NCBI GenBank assembly: GCA_046330225.1
Contig: JAXLTD010000008.1
Location: 62,001 to 126,000 of the forward strand
DNA length: 64,000 nucleotides
Source: CANJIV01 sp046330225
Lineage (GTDB): Bacteria > Actinomycetota > Thermoleophilia > Solirubrobacterales > Solirubrobacteraceae
Direction: 5' to 3'
This document shows, one piece after another, positions 39,411 through 48,154 of this stretch. Made by a program: the position numbers and the translations under genes. A model generated the notes under the pieces. The model worked only from the letters and a program-made list of their open reading frames with translations. It was not told the DNA's origin and searched no databases. Every line of letters starts with the position of its first letter. The stretch's first letter is position 1.

Positions 39411-40544
39411 GTGCAGACCCTCCTTCGCGCCGACCTCGATTCCCTCTTCGCCGCCCTGCGGGAGCGCGGCTACGCCGTCATCGGTCCGACGGTCAGGGCG
39501 CAGGCGATCGTCTACGACGAGATCGCCTCCTCCGCAGACCTGCCGATCGGCCTGACCGACGAGCAGGAGGCGGGCACGTACCGCCTGGCGGCGCGCGGCG
39601 ACGAGGCCTGCTTCGGCCACCAGGCCGGGCCGAACTCGTGGAAGCGGTTCCAGCTGCCGCCCAGGCTCCCGGTCTGGCGCTCGCGCCGCGATCCCGAGAC
39701 GGGCGCGGTCGCGATCGAGGCGCATGCGGAGGCTCCGGCCAAGCGCGCGTTTCTCGGCGCCCGCGCCTGCGACCTGGCGGCGATGGGCGTGCTCGACACC
39801 GTCCTGCTGGACGGCGCCCACCCGGACACTGGCGCCGCCGCCCGGCGTGCGGAGACCTTCGTCGCCGCCGTGCAGTGCGGTGAGGCCGGAGCCACGTGCT
39901 TCTGCGCCTCGATGGACACCGGGCCCGAGGTCCGCAGCGGGCACGACCTCGTGATGACCGAGCTGACCGGGGCCGACGCCGGCCACGTCTTCGTCCTCGC
40001 GGCGGCGACCGACGCCGGCGCCGAGGTGCTTGCTGCCCTGCCGACCCGTCCGGCGACGGATGCCGAGCGGGCGGCGGCCGGCGCGGCTCCGGGGCGTGCG
40101 GCGGCGCAGCAGACGCGGGCCCTCGACACCGAAGGCATCCGCGACCTGCTCATGCGCAACCTCGACCATCCCCGCTTCGACGACGTGGCGGAGCGGTGCC
40201 TGGCCTGCGGCAACTGCACGATGGTCTGCCCAACGTGCTTCTGCACCTCCGCGCAGGACACGACCGACCTCACCGGGCTCGAGGGCGAGCGTGTGATGGT
40301 GTGGGAGTCGTGCTTCACGGCGGAGCACTCCTACGTGCACGGCGGCAGCGTGCGGCCAGGGGTCCGCCCGCGCTACCGGCAGTGGCTGACGCACAAGCTC
40401 GCCACGTGGCACGACCAGTTCGGCAGCTCCGGCTGCGTCGGCTGCGGCCGGTGCATCACGTGGTGCCCGGTCGGCATCGACCTGACCGAGGAGGCGGCGG
40501 CGATCCGGGCCGCCGACGGCGCGACGGTCCGGGGGCTGACGTGA
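39411..40544 (+). CDS. hyhB: [NiFe] hydrogenase group 3b, iron-sulfur beta subunit
   Basis: A 377-residue HydB/HyhB-type electron-transfer subunit. GARACDLAAMGVLDTVLL near residue 118 is a family landmark. Two ferredoxin-like cysteine sets follow: CLACGNCTMVCPTCFC near 264-279 and CVGCGRCITWCPVG near 343-356, for two [4Fe-4S] clusters. It passes electrons between the gamma (NAD(P)) subunit and the catalytic pair. Cytoplasmic. The GTG start has no strong ribosome binding site. Its TGA overlaps the next GTG (GTGA). Confidence 0.9.
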   Translation: MQTLLRADLDSLFAALRERGYAVIGPTVRAQAIVYDEIASSADLPIGLTDEQEAGTYRLAARGDEACFGHQAGPNSWKRFQLPPRLPVWRSRRDPETGAVAIEAHAEAPAKRAFLGARACDLAAMGVLDTVLLDGAHPDTGAAARRAETFVAAVQCGEAGATCFCASMDTGPEVRSGHDLVMTELTGADAGHVFVLAAATDAGAEVLAALPTRPATDAERAAAGAAPGRAAAQQTRALDTEGIRDLLMRNLDHPRFDDVAERCLACGNCTMVCPTCFCTSAQDTTDLTGLEGERVMVWESCFTAEHSYVHGGSVRPGVRPRYRQWLTHKLATWHDQFGSSGCVGCGRCITWCPVGIDLTEEAAAIRAADGATVRGLT

Positions 40545-41011
40545 GCATCCGTGACATCCAGGCCGAACTCGCGGCGGTGCCCGAGCTGGCCGGGCTCGCG
40601 CCCGAGCACCTCGCCCTGATCGCGGGGTGCGGCCGCACGGCGGGCCTCGGCGCCGGCGAGTACCTGTTCCGCGAGGACGAGGTGGCCGACGTGTTCCACG
40701 TCATCCGGCGTGGGCACATCTCGCTCGAGGTGCACGCCCCGCACGGGCTTCCCCTGGTGGTCGAGACGCTCGGCGACGGGGCGCTGGTCGGCTGGTCCTG
40801 GCTGTTCGAGCCGTACCGGTGGCAGTTCGACGCCCGGGCCACCGAGCCGACGCGGCTGCTGTCGTTCGACGCGGCCTGCCTGCGCGGGAAGTGCGACGAG
40901 AACCACGAGCTGGGCTACCACCTCATGCGGACCTTCGCCGCGGTCATGACCGAGCGGCTCCAGGCCACGCGGCTGCGGCTCCTCGACCTGTATGGCAACA
41001 CGGTCGGCTGA
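40541..41011 (+). CDS. Cyclic-nucleotide-binding-fold protein inside the hydrogenase operon
   Basis: A 156-residue protein with one cNMP-binding jelly roll (residues 20-125: AGEYLFREDEVADVFHVIRRG, then VGWSWLFEPYRWQFDARATE) and a C-terminal helix (MRTFAAVMTERLQATRL). It ends before any DNA-binding helix-turn-helix, so it is not a Crp/Fnr repressor. The phosphate-binding loop reads GWSWLF-YRW instead of the canonical FGExAL-RxA, so ligand binding may be lost or changed. It overlaps both neighbours (4 and 20 nt), so it is probably an accessory or regulatory component of the hydrogenase. Confidence 0.8.
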   Translation: MSIRDIQAELAAVPELAGLAPEHLALIAGCGRTAGLGAGEYLFREDEVADVFHVIRRGHISLEVHAPHGLPLVVETLGDGALVGWSWLFEPYRWQFDARATEPTRLLSFDAACLRGKCDENHELGYHLMRTFAAVMTERLQATRLRLLDLYGNTVG

Positions 41012-41858
41012 CGCCGCGCCCGCGGCCACCCCCGCCGCCGGGCCGATGGTCCCGCGGCCGTTCCGCGTCGCCGAACGCCGGCAGGAGGCCGCGGACACCT
41101 GGACCGTGGCGCTCGAGCCGGCGGCCGACGGCCCCGAGGTGCGCTTTGCGCCCGGCCAGTTCACGATGCTCGCCCCGTTCGGGAAGGGCGAGGCGGCGAT
41201 CTCGATCTCGGGAGATCCGGCCCGCGAGGGCCAGTTCGTCCACACGATCCGCGAGGTCGGCCCCGTGTCGCGCGCGCTGTGCCGCTCGCCCGTGGGCGCG
41301 GTCGTCGGGGTGCGCGGGCCCTTCGGCAACGCCTGGCCGGTCGCCGAGTGCGAGGGCGCCGATGTCGTGCTCGTGGCGGGCGGGATCGGCCTGGCGCCGC
41401 TGCGGCCGGCGGTGGTCCACCTCCGCCGCCACCGGCCCCGGTACGGGCGCGTGACCGTGCTCGTGGGCGGCCGCACGCCGGCCCAGCTCCTCTTCCCGGA
41501 GGAAGCCGCCGCCTGGCGGCGGGCCGGCATCGACGTCCGGGTGATCGTCGACGTGGCCGATCGGGCCTGGACCGGCGAGGTCGGCGTGGTCACCCAGCTC
41601 ATCCCGGGGGCGAGCTTCGATCCGGCGAGCACCGTGGCGATGAGCTGCGGGCCCGAGATCATGATGCGCTTCGTCGCTCGCGGCCTCGTGAGCGCCGGGG
41701 TGGCCCGCGACCGCATCCACGTGTCGCTGGAGCGGTCGATGCACTGCGGCATCGGCCGCTGCGGCCATTGCCAGCTCGGCCCGACGCTGATCTGCCGCGA
41801 CGGCCCGGTGTACCCCTGGTCCGTGGCGGAGCCGCTCATCGCGGTGCGGGGGCTGTAG
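40992..41858 (+). CDS. hyhG: [NiFe] hydrogenase group 3b, FAD/NAD(P)-binding gamma subunit
   Basis: A 288-residue ferredoxin-NADP-reductase-like subunit. RFAPGQFTMLAPFG near residue 52 and SISGDP are the FAD contacts. VLVAGGIGLAPLRPAV near 128 is the NAD(P) loop. A C-terminal cysteine set (MHCGIGRCGHCQLG then ICRDGPVY) binds a [2Fe-2S] cluster, as in HydG and dihydroorotate dehydrogenase PyrK. It exchanges electrons with NAD(P)H. Start and stop overlap neighbours (20 and 1 nt). Confidence 0.9.
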   Translation: MATRSADAAPAATPAAGPMVPRPFRVAERRQEAADTWTVALEPAADGPEVRFAPGQFTMLAPFGKGEAAISISGDPAREGQFVHTIREVGPVSRALCRSPVGAVVGVRGPFGNAWPVAECEGADVVLVAGGIGLAPLRPAVVHLRRHRPRYGRVTVLVGGRTPAQLLFPEEAAAWRRAGIDVRVIVDVADRAWTGEVGVVTQLIPGASFDPASTVAMSCGPEIMMRFVARGLVSAGVARDRIHVSLERSMHCGIGRCGHCQLGPTLICRDGPVYPWSVAEPLIAVRGL

Positions 41859-42646
41859 TGGCTCCCGAGGCCCGCCCAACGCTCGCGGTGTGGAAGTTCG
41901 CCTCGTGCGACGGCTGCCAGCTCAGCCTCCTCGACTGCGAGGACGAGCTCCTCGAGGTCGCCGGCGCCATCGACATCGCGTATTTCCTGGAGGCGTCGAG
42001 CGCCACCGCCGCAGGGCCCTACGACCTGTCACTCGTCGAAGGGTCGATCACGACGCCCCACGACGCCGAGCGGATCCGCGAGGTGCGCCGCTGCTCCCGG
42101 CGGGTGGTGACGATCGGGGCGTGCGCGACGGCCGGCGGCATCCAGGCGCTGCGCAATCTGGCCGATGTCAGCGACTACGTGTCCGCGGTCTACGCGTCTC
42201 CGGACTACATCTCCACGCTGACGACCTCGACGCCGATCTCGGCGCACATCCCGGTCGACTACGAGCTGCACGGCTGCCCGATCAACAAGCGCCAGCTCGT
42301 CGAGGTGCTGTCGGCGTTCCTGCACGCGCGCCGCCCGATGGTCGAGTCGGCCTCCGTGTGCGTCGAGTGCAAGCGCCGCGGCACCGTCTGCGTGATGGTC
42401 GCGCACGGGACGCCGTGCCTGGGCCCGGTCACCCACGCCGGCTGCGGCGCCATCTGCCCCGCGTTCGACCGCGGGTGCTACGGGTGCTACGGGCCCAAGG
42501 AGTCTCCGAATCCGCCCGCGCTGGCCGGATGGCTCGGCGCGCGCGGCGTGGCGGACGGCGACCTCGTGCGGGCGCTGCGCACCTTCAACGCCGCGGCGCC
42601 GGCGTTCGCCGAGGAGAGCGCCGCGATCGCCGAGCGTGAGCGATGA
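41858..42646 (+). CDS. hyhS: [NiFe] hydrogenase group 3b, small (delta) subunit
   Basis: A 262-residue electron-transfer subunit without a Tat signal, as expected for a cytoplasmic group 3 enzyme. FASCDGCQLSLLDCED near residue 13 gives the first two proximal-cluster Cys. GACATAGG and GTPCLGP provide the others, and CGAICPAFDRGCYGCYGP near 200 fits further [4Fe-4S] ligands. The GTG start overlaps the preceding TAG by one base, and its TGA overlaps the ATG of the large subunit gene. Confidence 0.9.
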   Translation: MAPEARPTLAVWKFASCDGCQLSLLDCEDELLEVAGAIDIAYFLEASSATAAGPYDLSLVEGSITTPHDAERIREVRRCSRRVVTIGACATAGGIQALRNLADVSDYVSAVYASPDYISTLTTSTPISAHIPVDYELHGCPINKRQLVEVLSAFLHARRPMVESASVCVECKRRGTVCVMVAHGTPCLGPVTHAGCGAICPAFDRGCYGCYGPKESPNPPALAGWLGARGVADGDLVRALRTFNAAAPAFAEESAAIAERER

Positions 42647-43950
42647 CCGCCGAGCTGCCCGACAGCCGGGAGATCACGGTCGGGGCCCTGGCCCGCGTGG
42701 AGGGCGAGGGCGCGATGAAGGTCGTGGTGCAGGACGGCCGGGTCGCCGGGGTGGAGCTGCGCATCTACGAGCCGCCACGGTTCTTCGAGGCGATGCTGCG
42801 CGGCCGGCGCTTCACCGAGGCGCTCGACATCACGGCGCGGATCTGCGGCATCTGCCCGGTCGCGTACATCATGAGCGCCACGAACGCGATGGAGGCGGCC
42901 TGCGGCGCCGAGCCCACGGCCGAGATCGACCGCCTGCGCCGGCTCGTCTACTGCGGCGAGTGGCTCGAGAGCCACGGGCTGCACGTGATCGCGCTGCACG
43001 CGCCGGACTTCCTCGGCTACGAGGGCATCGTGGACATGGCCGCCGACCACCGCGAGCTCGTCGAACGGGGGCTGCGCGTGAAGAAGGCGGGCAACGAGGT
43101 GATCGCCGCACTGGGCGGGCGGGAGGTCCACCCGGTCAACCTCAAGGTCGGCGGCGTCTACCGGGCGCCGTCGCGCCGCGAGCTGGCCCCGCTGCGCGAC
43201 GTCCTGGCGCCGGCCCGCGAGGACGCGCTGGAGCTGCTGCGTTGGGCCGGAACGCTTGACTATCCCGACCACGAGCGTGACTACGTGTTCGTCGCGTTGC
43301 GCCACCCCGACGAGTACGCGATCCAGCGCGGGCGGATCGTGTCGAGCACCGGCCTGGACATCGCGCCGGCCGAGTACGAGCAGCACTTCACCGAGGAGCA
43401 CGTCGCCCACTCGACGGCCCTGCACTCGCGGATGGCCGGCGATGACCGCGCCTACCTTGTCGGGCCGCTGGCCCGGTGGGCGCTCAACGGCGACCAGATG
43501 GCGCCCCTCGCCCGCGAGGCGGCGGCAGCGGCGGGGCTCGAGCCCGCGTGCCGCAACCCGTTCCGGAGCCTGCTCGTGCGCTGCGCCGAGATGGTCCACG
43601 CGCTCGACGAGGCGCTCGCGCTCCTGGACGGCTACGAGCCGCCCGATCCGGCCGCGGTGCCCGCCGATCCGCACGGCGCGACCGGGCACGGCGCGACCGA
43701 GGCGCCGCGCGGCCTCTTGTACCAGCGCTACGACCTCGGCGAGGACGGCCTGATCCGGGCGGCGAAGATCGTCCCGCCGACGTCCCAGAACCAGCGGTCG
43801 ATCGAGGAGGACCTGGCGGGGGTGGCCGCGGCGAACCTCTCCGCCGGCCAGGATGCCCTGCGCCACGTCTGCGAGCAGTCGATCCGCAACTACGACCCCT
43901 GCATCTCGTGTGCCACGCACTTCCTGACGCTCGAGGTCGAGGGTGCCTGA
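42643..43950 (+). CDS. hyhL: [NiFe] hydrogenase group 3b, large (catalytic) subunit
   Basis: A 435-residue catalytic subunit. Both nickel-binding motifs are intact: RICGIC at residues 66-71 (Cys68, Cys71) and DPCISCATH at 418-426 (Cys420, Cys423, His426). Nine residues follow the last His and would be removed by the protease encoded next. Group 3b enzymes reversibly couple H2 to NAD(P)H in the cytoplasm and are known in aerobic actinobacteria under oxygen limitation. Maturation genes hypA-F are not in this window. Confidence 0.95.
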   Translation: MTAELPDSREITVGALARVEGEGAMKVVVQDGRVAGVELRIYEPPRFFEAMLRGRRFTEALDITARICGICPVAYIMSATNAMEAACGAEPTAEIDRLRRLVYCGEWLESHGLHVIALHAPDFLGYEGIVDMAADHRELVERGLRVKKAGNEVIAALGGREVHPVNLKVGGVYRAPSRRELAPLRDVLAPAREDALELLRWAGTLDYPDHERDYVFVALRHPDEYAIQRGRIVSSTGLDIAPAEYEQHFTEEHVAHSTALHSRMAGDDRAYLVGPLARWALNGDQMAPLAREAAAAAGLEPACRNPFRSLLVRCAEMVHALDEALALLDGYEPPDPAAVPADPHGATGHGATEAPRGLLYQRYDLGEDGLIRAAKIVPPTSQNQRSIEEDLAGVAAANLSAGQDALRHVCEQSIRNYDPCISCATHFLTLEVEGA

Positions 43951-44416
43951 CGGCCCGCGGCGAGGCGGCGCCGTCGTGATCGGCGTCGGCAACGCGCTCC
44001 GCGGCGATGACGCCGCCGGCCTGCTCGCCGCCCGCGCGATCGCGGCCGAGCGCCTGCCCGGCGTCGCCGTGGTCGAGTCCGACGGCGATCCGGCGGGGCT
44101 GATGGACGCCTGGGCGGACGCGGAGATCGCCGTCGTCCTCGATGCGCTGGCGCCAGGGGCTGAGCCGGCGGGCGGCGTCCGCCGGTTCGACGCGGGCGCC
44201 GCGCCGCTGCCGGTCCGGCTCGGGGGCGGGTCGACCCACGCCCTCGGAGTCGGCGAGGCTGTCGAGCTGGCGCGGGCGCTCGGCCGCCTGCCCAGCCGGC
44301 TGATCGTGTACGGCATTTCGGCCCGGAGCGCAGATGCGGGGGCACCGGCGTCCGCGGCTGCTGCGAGCGGCGCCCGCGAGGCCGCCGCGCACGTGGCGGC
44401 GGAGCTGGCCGGCTAG
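43943..44416 (+). CDS. Hydrogenase maturation protease
   Basis: A 157-residue protease of the HyaD/HycI family. VIGVGNALRGDDAAGLLAAR at residues 12-31 contains the Asp that contacts nickel. A later Asp in VLDALAPG and His in GGGSTHALGV fit the remaining metal ligands. It removes the C-terminal tail of the large subunit after Ni insertion. GTG 43943 overlaps the large-subunit stop by 8 nt, tying its synthesis to the substrate. Its stop overlaps the convergent cupin stop by 4 nt. Confidence 0.85.
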   Translation: MPDGPRRGGAVVIGVGNALRGDDAAGLLAARAIAAERLPGVAVVESDGDPAGLMDAWADAEIAVVLDALAPGAEPAGGVRRFDAGAAPLPVRLGGGSTHALGVGEAVELARALGRLPSRLIVYGISARSADAGAPASAAAASGAREAAAHVAAELAG

Positions 44417-44751
44417 CCCGGCCGTTCGACCACCAGGATCCGGCAGCCGCCTTCGGTCCGCGAGTTGTGGTGCGTGCCGGGCCGGTAGCTGACGAAGTCG
44501 CCCGGGCCGAAGACGGTGCCGTCGGAGTCGACGAGGTCGCCTTCGAGGATCAGGAACTCCTCGAAGCCCGCGTGCACGTGCGCAATCGTCTCGGCGCCGG
44601 GCTCCATCCGCATCGCGTAGCAGCCGTGTCCGGACGCCCGGTCGTAGCTGATCTCCAGCAGCCGCATCTCGGGCTGCACCGGCCCTTCGAGGTCGTACTC
44701 GCCGTAGCCGGCTGACTGCAGATTGACGACGATCCGGTCGGGCTCGGGCAT
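44413..44751 (-). CDS. Cupin-domain protein
   Basis: A 112-residue single-domain cupin. The metal motif HVHAGFEEFLILEG (residues 57-70) contains the two His and Glu, and GDFVSYRPGTHHNSRTEGG supplies the second motif His. A metal-dependent enzyme or sensor of unknown substrate. It lies 10 bp after the PPK2 stop on the same strand, so it is likely co-transcribed. Convergent with the hydrogenase operon. Confidence 0.8.
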   Translation of the reverse strand: MPEPDRIVVNLQSAGYGEYDLEGPVQPEMRLLEISYDRASGHGCYAMRMEPGAETIAHVHAGFEEFLILEGDLVDSDGTVFGPGDFVSYRPGTHHNSRTEGGCRILVVERPG

Positions 44752-44761
44752 GCGTGGCCCG

Positions 44762-45670
44762 TCAGGTCGCGAACTTCCCGTGCCGGATGCGCTCGGCCTC
44801 CATGCGGCTGAGCTCCTCCGGGCCCGACAGGACGACCTTCGGATCGGGCACGAAGTCGAGGTCGTCGGACCGGTTGTCGTAGGGGACGGCGTTGAGGATC
44901 ACGCGCATCGCGTTGAGGCGGGCGATGTGCTTGTTGCCGGAGCGGATGATGGTCCACGGCGCGTCGACCGTGCTCGAGCGCTTGAGCATCCGGTACTTCA
45001 TGTCGGTGAAGTCGTCCCAGTGGTCCTGGGCCTGCACGTCGATCTCCGACAGCTTCCACTCGCGCAGCGGGTCGTCGCGGCGGCGGTCGAACCGGCGCTT
45101 CTGCTCGCGCTTCGTGACCGAGAAGTAGAGCTTCACGAGGATCGTGCCCTGGCGCACGAGATCCTTCTCGAACCCGACGACCCCGCGCATGAAGTTCTTG
45201 TACTCCTCGTCGGTGCAGAACCCGAAGACGGGCTCGACCATGGCGCGGTTGTACCAGGAGCGGTCGAAGATGACCATCTCGCCGCCGGCGGGGAACTGCG
45301 CGACGTAGCGCTGGAAGTACCACTGCGAGCGCTGCTCCGTCGTCGGCTTGCCGAGGGCGACGACACGGTAGTGCTTGGGGTTCATGTAGCGCGTGACCCG
45401 CCGGATGGTCCCGCCCTTGCCGGAGGCGTCGCGGCCCTCGAAGAGCACGAGCATGCGTTTGTTGTGCTCCTCCAGGTGGCGCTGGAGCTTGAGCAGCTCG
45501 ACCTGGAACGGCTTGAGCTCGCCCTCCTGGCGCCGCTTGACGACGGCCCGCTTGGCCTCGGACCGCAGCGCCGCCGCCTCGGCGCGCGCGGCGTCGCGCT
45601 CCGCCACCAGGTCGGCGACGTCGTCGGCATGCCCGTTCGCGGCGGCCGCGTGCTCGAGCTTCTCAGTCAA
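44762..45670 (-). CDS. ppk2: Polyphosphate kinase 2
   Basis: A 302-residue PPK2-family kinase. LFEGRDASGKGGTIRR near residues 75-90 is the Walker A region, FDRSWYNRAMVEPVFGF near 138-154 the Walker B/lid region, and WKLSEIDVQAQDHWDDF follows, all typical of class I PPK2. It moves phosphate between polyphosphate and nucleoside diphosphates. An N-terminal coiled-coil-like extension (residues 1-50) precedes it. The TTG start is supported by GGAGG with 9 nt spacing (45680-45684). Confidence 0.9.
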   Translation of the reverse strand: MTEKLEHAAAANGHADDVADLVAERDAARAEAAALRSEAKRAVVKRRQEGELKPFQVELLKLQRHLEEHNKRMLVLFEGRDASGKGGTIRRVTRYMNPKHYRVVALGKPTTEQRSQWYFQRYVAQFPAGGEMVIFDRSWYNRAMVEPVFGFCTDEEYKNFMRGVVGFEKDLVRQGTILVKLYFSVTKREQKRRFDRRRDDPLREWKLSEIDVQAQDHWDDFTDMKYRMLKRSSTVDAPWTIIRSGNKHIARLNAMRVILNAVPYDNRSDDLDFVPDPKVVLSGPEELSRMEAERIRHGKFAT

Positions 45671-45679
45671 CGGTCAAAT

Positions 45680-45684
45680 CCTCC
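45680..45684 (-). promoter_or_regulatory. Ribosome binding site supporting the TTG start of ppk2
   Basis: GGAGG on the minus strand, 9 nt before TTG 45670. No ATG or GTG near it fits the frame. Confidence 0.55.
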
Positions 45685-45722
45685 GGTCTCCGCCCCGCGC
45701 GGAGGCCGAGTGTAGACGTTCG

Positions 45723-46067
45723 TCACTCGTGCACGGGGTCGAGCGTGATCGTCACCGCGACGGCGCCCGGCGGGGTTCCGTGCGCCTGCGCACGCCCGGT
45801 CCGGCGCTGGCCGCGAAGCCACAGCTGCACCGGAGCCTCCGTGCGCAGGTTGCGCCACCACTGCTTCTGCTCGGGCCAGCCCACCTGCACGGTGACCGTG
45901 TCGCCGTCCTGGCGGTATCCGGCCGGGAACGTGAACCGCCGGCCGCTGCGCCGCCCGGTCACGGTGAGCAGCAGCAGGCTGCCGCTGGCCACGCGGTGCG
46001 CCGGCGAGCGCAGCACCGCGCCCACGGCGGGGTTCAGCGTGCGGTTGATGACCGAGAAGACCGACAT
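45723..46067 (-). CDS. DUF385/Ddn-like F420-type nitroreductase-family protein
   Basis: A 114-residue split-barrel protein. TGRRSGRRFTFPAGYRQDGDTVTVQVGW (a break lies near the GYR turn) is the family pattern that binds the F420 tail in Ddn-like proteins, followed by WWRNLRTEAPVQLWLRG. Such proteins use deazaflavin F420H2 to reduce quinones or nitro compounds, common in actinobacteria. ATG 46067 is the best start. The gene is divergent from the small gene at 46172. Confidence 0.75.
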   Translation of the reverse strand: MSVFSVINRTLNPAVGAVLRSPAHRVASGSLLLLTVTGRRSGRRFTFPAGYRQDGDTVTVQVGWPEQKQWWRNLRTEAPVQLWLRGQRRTGRAQAHGTPPGAVAVTITLDPVHE

Positions 46068-46160
46068 CGGCGGCGCCGTCCACGGTAGCGGGGCGCCGGC
46101 CTGCAACGCACCGTGCACGCCGTCGGGCCCGTGCGGCACCGTGGTTGCCGTCCCGACTCC

Positions 46161-46166
46161 AGGAGG
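46161..46166 (+). promoter_or_regulatory. Ribosome binding site AGGAGG of the 69-residue gene
   Basis: A perfect AGGAGG ending 5 nt before ATG 46172. It decides this start over the ATG at 46145. Confidence 0.6.
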
Positions 46167-46171
46167 AACCG

Positions 46172-46381
46172 ATGCCCGAGATCCCGATTTCGACCCGCGC
46201 CCAGGCCGTCCGCGTGCGCCCCAGCCGCGCCGCCGGCCGCGCCGGCGTCTGCGACGGCGCCGCCGTGGCGGCCCGCCGGCGCGACCTGTCCCGCCGCCTG
46301 GGCGAGCCTGTGCCGTGGGCGTTCGCCGCCGCCGTGGCACGCGTGGAGGCCGAGCTGGCCGCGGGCGGCGGCCCGGCGTAG
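46172..46381 (+). CDS. Small protein of unknown function
   Basis: A 69-residue basic protein with an Arg/Ala-rich middle (RVRPSRAAGRAGV ... VAARRRDLSRRLGE) and an amphipathic C-terminal helix. No domain recognised. It is supported by a perfect AGGAGG and by codon usage. It could bind nucleic acid or a partner, but nothing shows this. It converges on the GspE/PilB-type gene, with 10 bp between stops. Confidence 0.55.
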   Translation: MPEIPISTRAQAVRVRPSRAAGRAGVCDGAAVAARRRDLSRRLGEPVPWAFAAAVARVEAELAAGGGPA

Positions 46382-46391
46382 CGGACCCTGA

Positions 46392-48134
46392 TCACTCGGA
46401 CGCGCCGGCCACCCGGGCGACCTCGGCGAGCGAGGTCTGCCCCGACCGGACCTTGGCCAGGCCGTCGTCGCGCAGGCGGGTCATTCCCTGCTCGACGGCG
46501 ATGCGGGCGATTTCCTCGCTCGATCCCAGGCGCAGCGCGGCGGACCGGATCTCGTCGGTCACCGCCATCACCTCGAAGACGCCGAGGCGCCCCCGGTAGC
46601 CCGTGCCGAAGCACCGCGGGCAGCCGACCGGCTCGAACACGGTCGGCGGCTCGCCGTCGGGCCCGGGCGGCATCTCGATCGCGCTCGGCGCCTTGCAGTC
46701 CGCGCAGAGCTCCCGCACGAGGCGCTGGGCGATCACGCAGTCCATCGCCGAGGCGACGAGAAACGGCTCGACGCCCATGTCGATCAGGCGCGTGATCGCC
46801 GTCGCCGCATCGTTGGTGTGGAGCGTCGAGAGCACGAGGTGGCCGGTCACGGCGGCCTGGACGGCGATCTTCGCGCTGTCACTGTCGCGGATCTCGCCGA
46901 CCATGATCACGTCGGGGTCGGCGCGGACCATGGCGCGCAGCCCGGCGGCAAACGTGAGCCCGGTCTTCGTGCTGACCTGGACCTGGCGGATGCCGGGCAC
47001 CCGGTACTCCACCGGGTCCTCGATCGTCAGGATCGTGCGCTCGCGCGACGAGATCGAGCTCAGCGCGGCGTAGAGCGTCGTCGTCTTGCCGGAGCCGGTC
47101 GGGCCGGTGGCGAGCACCGCGCCGTGCGTGCGCTGCAGGACGGCGTTGACGCGCTCGAGGTCCTGGCCCTGGAGGCCGAGCGCCTCGAGGGAGAGGCGCT
47201 CGCGGTTGCGGTCCAGCACGCGCAGGACGACCGACTCGCCCTCGATGAGCGGGAGCACCACGACGCGGAGGTCGACCGGCCGCCCGTCGACGGAGAGGGA
47301 GATCCGGCCGTCCTGGGGCAGGCGGCGCTCGGCGATGTCGAGGTCGGCCAGGATCTTGATGCGCGAGACGACCGAGGCGACGAGGTGCTTGGGGATCGGG
47401 GTGGAGTCCGACAGCACGCCGTCGACGCGCATCCGGACCTCCATGCCATCCGTCTCCGGGTCGAAGTGCACGTCGGACGCGCCGCGCTCGATGGCCTGGG
47501 CGACGATCGAGCGCACGAGCTTCACCGCCGGCCCGTCTTCGCCGTCGTCGAGCGAGATGAGCTCGCGCGGCTCGGGCTCTGCCGGCGCGTCGTCGACGAC
47601 TTCGGAGACCGCGGCGCCGAAGTCGGCGCCGCCGATGCGGCTGAGCAGCAGCTCGAGGTCCTCCGCGGCCACCACCACCGGGTGGGTGGCGCGTCCGGTG
47701 ATCATCGCGACGTCATCGACGGCGATGACGTTCGACGGCTCCGAGACGGCGACCAGGAGCGTGCCGTCTGCCCGCAGGGCGACGGGGACGGCGCGCAGGC
47801 GGCGGGCCGACTCGCCGGACAGCAGGCTCATGGCCTTCGGGTCGATGGTCTGCTTCGCGAGGTCGAGGTAGTCCAGGCTGAAGCGCTGCGCCACGGCGCG
47901 GGCGAGCTGGTCGGCCGAGACGACGCCGCGCTCGACGAGCAGCTCGCCCATGAGCCGGCCCTCGGCCTGGCTCGCGGCAACGGCCGCCTCGACGCTCTCG
48001 CGGCTCGCGAAGCCGAGATCGGTGATGACGTCGCCCAGGAGGCGCCGGGGCGCCGGGGGCGCCGTCGATGCCCCTGCCGGGCTCGCCGAGTTGAACTCCA
48101 CGAGGCCCCTATCGGCAGGGAGCGCGGCGGGCAT
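46392..48134 (-). CDS. GspE/PilB-type secretion ATPase
   Basis: A 580-residue traffic ATPase. The N-terminal MshEN-type domain (LLGDVITDLGFASRESVEAA near residue 32, ending VEDLELLL) is followed by the ATPase core: Walker A GPTGSGKTTT near 343, Asp box, Walker B DVIMVGEIRD near 405, and a four-Cys zinc module (CADCKAP near 476, CPRCFGTGY near 505). It powers type II secretion or type IV pilus assembly. No pilin, PilC/GspF or PilT gene is nearby, so this is an isolated copy. It ends convergent with the 69-residue gene. Confidence 0.9.
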   Translation of the reverse strand: MPAALPADRGLVEFNSASPAGASTAPPAPRRLLGDVITDLGFASRESVEAAVAASQAEGRLMGELLVERGVVSADQLARAVAQRFSLDYLDLAKQTIDPKAMSLLSGESARRLRAVPVALRADGTLLVAVSEPSNVIAVDDVAMITGRATHPVVVAAEDLELLLSRIGGADFGAAVSEVVDDAPAEPEPRELISLDDGEDGPAVKLVRSIVAQAIERGASDVHFDPETDGMEVRMRVDGVLSDSTPIPKHLVASVVSRIKILADLDIAERRLPQDGRISLSVDGRPVDLRVVVLPLIEGESVVLRVLDRNRERLSLEALGLQGQDLERVNAVLQRTHGAVLATGPTGSGKTTTLYAALSSISSRERTILTIEDPVEYRVPGIRQVQVSTKTGLTFAAGLRAMVRADPDVIMVGEIRDSDSAKIAVQAAVTGHLVLSTLHTNDAATAITRLIDMGVEPFLVASAMDCVIAQRLVRELCADCKAPSAIEMPPGPDGEPPTVFEPVGCPRCFGTGYRGRLGVFEVMAVTDEIRSAALRLGSSEEIARIAVEQGMTRLRDDGLAKVRSGQTSLAEVARVAGASE

Positions 48135-48154
48135 GACCCCCGCACAGCGGGGCG

